A DNA stretch of 64,000 nt, taken from RGIG9060 sp052173655 (GTDB taxonomy: Bacteria > Spirochaetota > Spirochaetia > Treponematales > Treponemataceae). Positions 62,501 to 64,000 of the stretch are shown here, piece by piece. Made by a program: the position numbers and the translations under genes. The stretch is from assembly GCA_052173655.1 (NCBI GenBank), contig JBQMYD010000004.1, positions 186,001-250,000 of the forward strand. Reading direction: 5' to 3'. The notes below the pieces were generated by a model. It saw only the letters and a program-made list of their open reading frames with translations, searched no databases and was not told where the DNA came from. Each line of letters begins with the position of its first letter. Position 1 is the stretch's first letter.

Positions 62501-63746
62501 TTTAAATGATTTGAATTTGATGTACGGTCCGAAAGATGAATTTGAAAAGCGTTTTATGCGTTACTACATACGTACAGACGACTTAAAAAGTGTTCTTGCA
62601 TATAAAAACCATTTTTATACAGGAATTCCTAAGCTGGACAAAAAAATTGTAAAGAAAAAAGTTCTTTCAGCATGGGATTGGATAGAGCTTAGTGAATATC
62701 TTTTGGATAAATTATACGGAACCCTTTCTCCCAATGAAGAATACCTGCGTTCTCACATAGAAAATGTTAGGCAGCTTTTGGATAGAGCAATTGAAAGCGA
62801 TTCTTCAATTCCCGAAAGTTCTTATAATTTAGCAAGATACTTTGTTAATACCGGCAATAATCACAATGCCCAAATTCTTTTAGAAAATTCTCTAAAGCTT
62901 TTTAATGAAATGGAAATTAGAAAACCTGCAAGGGTTTTAAAAAATATAGATGCTTACAGAATTTTAGGTGAAATTTATACAGATCAACAAGCATATTTGG
63001 AAGCCGAAGAAACTTACGGTAAAGGAATTAGACTTTTTGAAGATGAACAAAAAAATACTTTCTTAAAATCTACGGAAAAAGTAGGAAAACTTTACTCCGA
63101 TATAGGAGATTTGGACTATTTTATCTCCGGGCATACTGATACTGCACTTTATAATTATAAAAAAGCTGTGGAAAACGGGTATGAAACTCCGTCTTTGGAT
63201 TACAGAATCGGATATGTTGAGTATGCAAACAAGAATTACGGACAAGCTCTTGCTTCGTTTTTGAAAGCCGCAGAGATAAAATATGATGATAAAAATATTT
63301 TGTTTGCTATAGGCAATGTTTTTGAGCTTAGAAATGACGATTATTCTTCTCAAGGATATTACGAGCGATTAATAAGCAAACTTGATTTGGAGCGAAGTCG
63401 AGCAGGCGTTTTGATGCCACAAGTTCATGCAACTGACGGAGAACTGGTTGAGCTTTACATGAAAGCTGCAAACAATTTGGGTGTAGTTCTGCACAAACTT
63501 TCCAGTAAAACCGGGGACAGTCAATTGAATGCTCAATCTATGGTTCTTTTCTCAGAATCAATTAGGGCGTGGGACTCTCTTACAAGAAATCCGGAAACTT
63601 TGGTTCGTATTGATGGTAGCAATTTGGCGAGCCAAAATATGAAATACGTGTCACATCCATACAGTAAATTTGAACCTTCAATCTACATAGGAATTTCTCG
63701 TGTTCTTGAAGGCGAAAAGGAGTTGGAACAGACTTTTGTAAAATAA
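59520..63746 (+). CDS. flcA: Probable periplasmic flagellar collar protein, FlcA type, with acidic repeats and TPR domain
   Basis: A 1408-residue protein. The N-terminus MPGLTQLKKFTQTMFSLGNE resembles the opening of spirochaete FlcA (BB0326 of Borrelia), which builds the collar around periplasmic flagellar motors and recruits stators. Residues about 40-700 are very acidic and Ser/Asp rich and contain six copies of a repeat unit (about 170-550). A single membrane helix lies near 830-850 (KILPIAVIAIIALAAIFGLY). The C-terminal 550 residues are TPR-like (NYKAGYVLLQNDLFPQSELKFEEAV, YNYKKAVENG, NYGQALASFLKAAEIK) and would be periplasmic. An in-frame TTG at 59499 exists, but ATG 59520 fits both family and promoter. 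The acidic part is much larger than expected for the family. The name rests on remembered similarity. Confidence 0.7.
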   Translation: MPGLTQLKKFTQTMFSLGNEAIVRGRRGERFVPNIVPDTIKEFDDSDDFVLGLPNSEKQDISESAEQVLEDDIPVENQISQSGIEDLDLDDFDISGFSGDTSESAPKAESTPSFSLPEEDLDFTDDLLSEDFSENASLDDSMSDMPEDLLNGNTSSNPFENINGRDFEPPSGFESPVDFGDFEVPDGGENLSGLENLSDTASSFDASNSSDTASSSDTSSSSDAANSSDTANSSDTANSSDTASSDSLGDFEIPSGFESPVDFGDFEIFDGGENLSGLENLSNTASSSDTANSSDTANSSDTANSFDTSNSSDTASSDSLGDFELPNDFESPVDFGNFEVPDGGENLSSLENLSDTASSSDTSNSSDTASSDSLGDFELPNDFESPVDFGNFEVPDGGENLSSLENLSDTASSFDASNSSDTANSDSLADFEIPSGFESPVDFGNFEVPDGGENLSGLENSSDTASSFDASNSSDTANSDSLADFEIPSGFESPVDFGNFEVPDGGENLSGLENLSDTASSFDASNSSDTANSSDTASSDSLGDFELPNDFDTNSEPLQSEFDSENVNSDNQAFESTFSQDFADENTGKENPDDFSASTDLENSSPATSEDLNPDLSEDLSLDLSYDGISDLTGDGLDEVPSLDVGKDEVAEIGDLSDFSGEGAFDNLDLFAGATGDLDDFSTTDEKLSDPNSDDLDNIDFNIPGFSDGSSDFEYDLKPAKKKNTSSKDNEDERDSTFTDAEYEKIKKQIKNYPLNLRIEIEKIICDEDFKEDAIFDLLEKILKGSTARQIATHLSKYFEIHVDVPRDFEKRTVEQYESYKKSLEYQLKNKILPIAVIAIIALAAIFGLYRFAARFIYRPLMAEKNYKAGYVLLQNDLFPQSELKFEEAVRYKAKKNWFLKYGRGYCDKKQYDRSRKMYERTLKTFNYDKQAGMEYAEMELYELFNYSGAEQIIKRKILDYHINDLDAMMLLCDVYIEWATDKDKSKFDLALEHLNDLNLMYGPKDEFEKRFMRYYIRTDDLKSVLAYKNHFYTGIPKLDKKIVKKKVLSAWDWIELSEYLLDKLYGTLSPNEEYLRSHIENVRQLLDRAIESDSSIPESSYNLARYFVNTGNNHNAQILLENSLKLFNEMEIRKPARVLKNIDAYRILGEIYTDQQAYLEAEETYGKGIRLFEDEQKNTFLKSTEKVGKLYSDIGDLDYFISGHTDTALYNYKKAVENGYETPSLDYRIGYVEYANKNYGQALASFLKAAEIKYDDKNILFAIGNVFELRNDDYSSQGYYERLISKLDLERSRAGVLMPQVHATDGELVELYMKAANNLGVVLHKLSSKTGDSQLNAQSMVLFSESIRAWDSLTRNPETLVRIDGSNLASQNMKYVSHPYSKFEPSIYIGISRVLEGEKELEQTFVK
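60024..61175 (+). repeat. In-frame tandem repeats within flcA
   Basis: Six units beginning near 60031, 60284, 60498, 60660, 60823 and 60986, plus a truncated copy near 61162. Each encodes GFESPVDFG(D/N)FEVPDGGENLS and a Ser/Asp-rich tail. The tails are built from 18-bp units encoding N/S-S-S-D-T-A in varying number, which explains the uneven spacing (about 253, 214, then about 163 bp). Confidence 0.9.
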
Positions 63747-63748
63747 AA

Positions 63749-64000
63749 ATGTCAATGTATGATTGTAAACCTGAAAGATTATCAGGAATTAATGTGCGTC
63801 GTTATGCAAACGATGTTCTAAAGGAATTATTCAGAAAGTCGATTCATATTTGTGCAGCATTTGTGCCTTTGTTGCTTAAGCATTTTTATTTATTGACTTT
63901 ATCTCTTTTACTTTTTGCTATTTTCTTGTACTTGATTTGTGAAAGTTTACGGTTTTGTGGAAAAAATGTTCCAATCATTTCAACCATAACTCAAACCGCA
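63749..64000 (+). CDS. Start of a membrane lipid-kinase/cytidylyltransferase-like protein (3' end outside window)
   Basis: 84 codons are visible, open to the window edge. After MSMYDCKPERLSGINVRRYAND, the block ELFRKSIHICAAFVPLLLKHFY has the E-x2-RK-x2-H pattern that opens dolichol-kinase/CTP-dependent diacylglycerol-kinase and related phosphatidate-cytidylyltransferase-like membrane proteins. A second hydrophobic helix follows and then LICESLRF. It begins 2 nt after flcA and is probably cotranscribed, with GGAG about 28 nt upstream inside flcA and no closer site. Confidence 0.55.
   Translation, partial: MSMYDCKPERLSGINVRRYANDVLKELFRKSIHICAAFVPLLLKHFYLLTLSLLLFAIFLYLICESLRFCGKNVPIISTITQTA

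Overview
The window looks like a chromosome segment of an AT-rich spirochaete of the genus Treponema or a close relative. The evidence is a probable periplasmic flagellar collar protein (FlcA type), two cyclic-di-GMP phosphodiesterases, several Sec-exported proteins and lipoproteins, and a lipoprotein ending in a lectin-like fold similar to treponemal diversity-generating retroelement targets. Homoserine and methionine genes and a glycerol/dihydroxyacetone operon argue for a less reduced genome than T. pallidum. Everything here was read by eye; no database search was run. No rRNA, tRNA or CRISPR array was seen.

Layout. 0-11.4 kb: the 3' part of guaB, a REC/EAL c-di-GMP phosphodiesterase and a giant exported surface protein. 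11.4-20.8 kb: metA, a degenerate alpha/beta hydrolase with a U32-family tRNA/rRNA-modification protein, the prfA-prmC-relA operon on the minus strand, an unrecognised protein with a 29-residue membrane peptide, and dus. 20.9-29.8 kb: parE-parC, icd with an overlapping esterase lipoprotein, and a membrane-bound EAL protein. 29.9-38.7 kb: one long plus-strand run of thrA, an acyl-CoA synthetase and two tandem copies of an XRE-cupin regulator plus AMP-forming ligase module. 38.8-43.7 kb: pheS-pheT and a sodium symporter.

43.7-51.8 kb is accessory DNA. It holds two decayed 3' ends of type IIG-like restriction-methyltransferase genes. Between them lies an intact two-gene cassette: an unknown protein followed by a winged-helix/zinc-ribbon protein with a class III nucleotide-cyclase-like domain. 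Further on come an acyltransferase and the retroelement-type variable lipoprotein. This is the best place in the window for an undescribed system.

51.8-64 kb: gldA-dhaKL (glycerol to dihydroxyacetone phosphate), trkA-trkH (potassium uptake), a DUF2147 exported protein, a CBM48-like exported protein, flcA with an internal array of acidic repeats, and the start of a membrane lipid-enzyme gene.

A theme across the window is promoter geometry. Six genes (the REC/EAL protein, prfA, parE, the membrane EAL protein, trkA and flcA) have a sigma-70-like -35 and -10 separated by exactly 17 bp, with exactly 7 nt between the -10 and the ATG and no ribosome-binding site. This predicts leaderless mRNAs. Other genes have normal leaders with good ribosome-binding sites.
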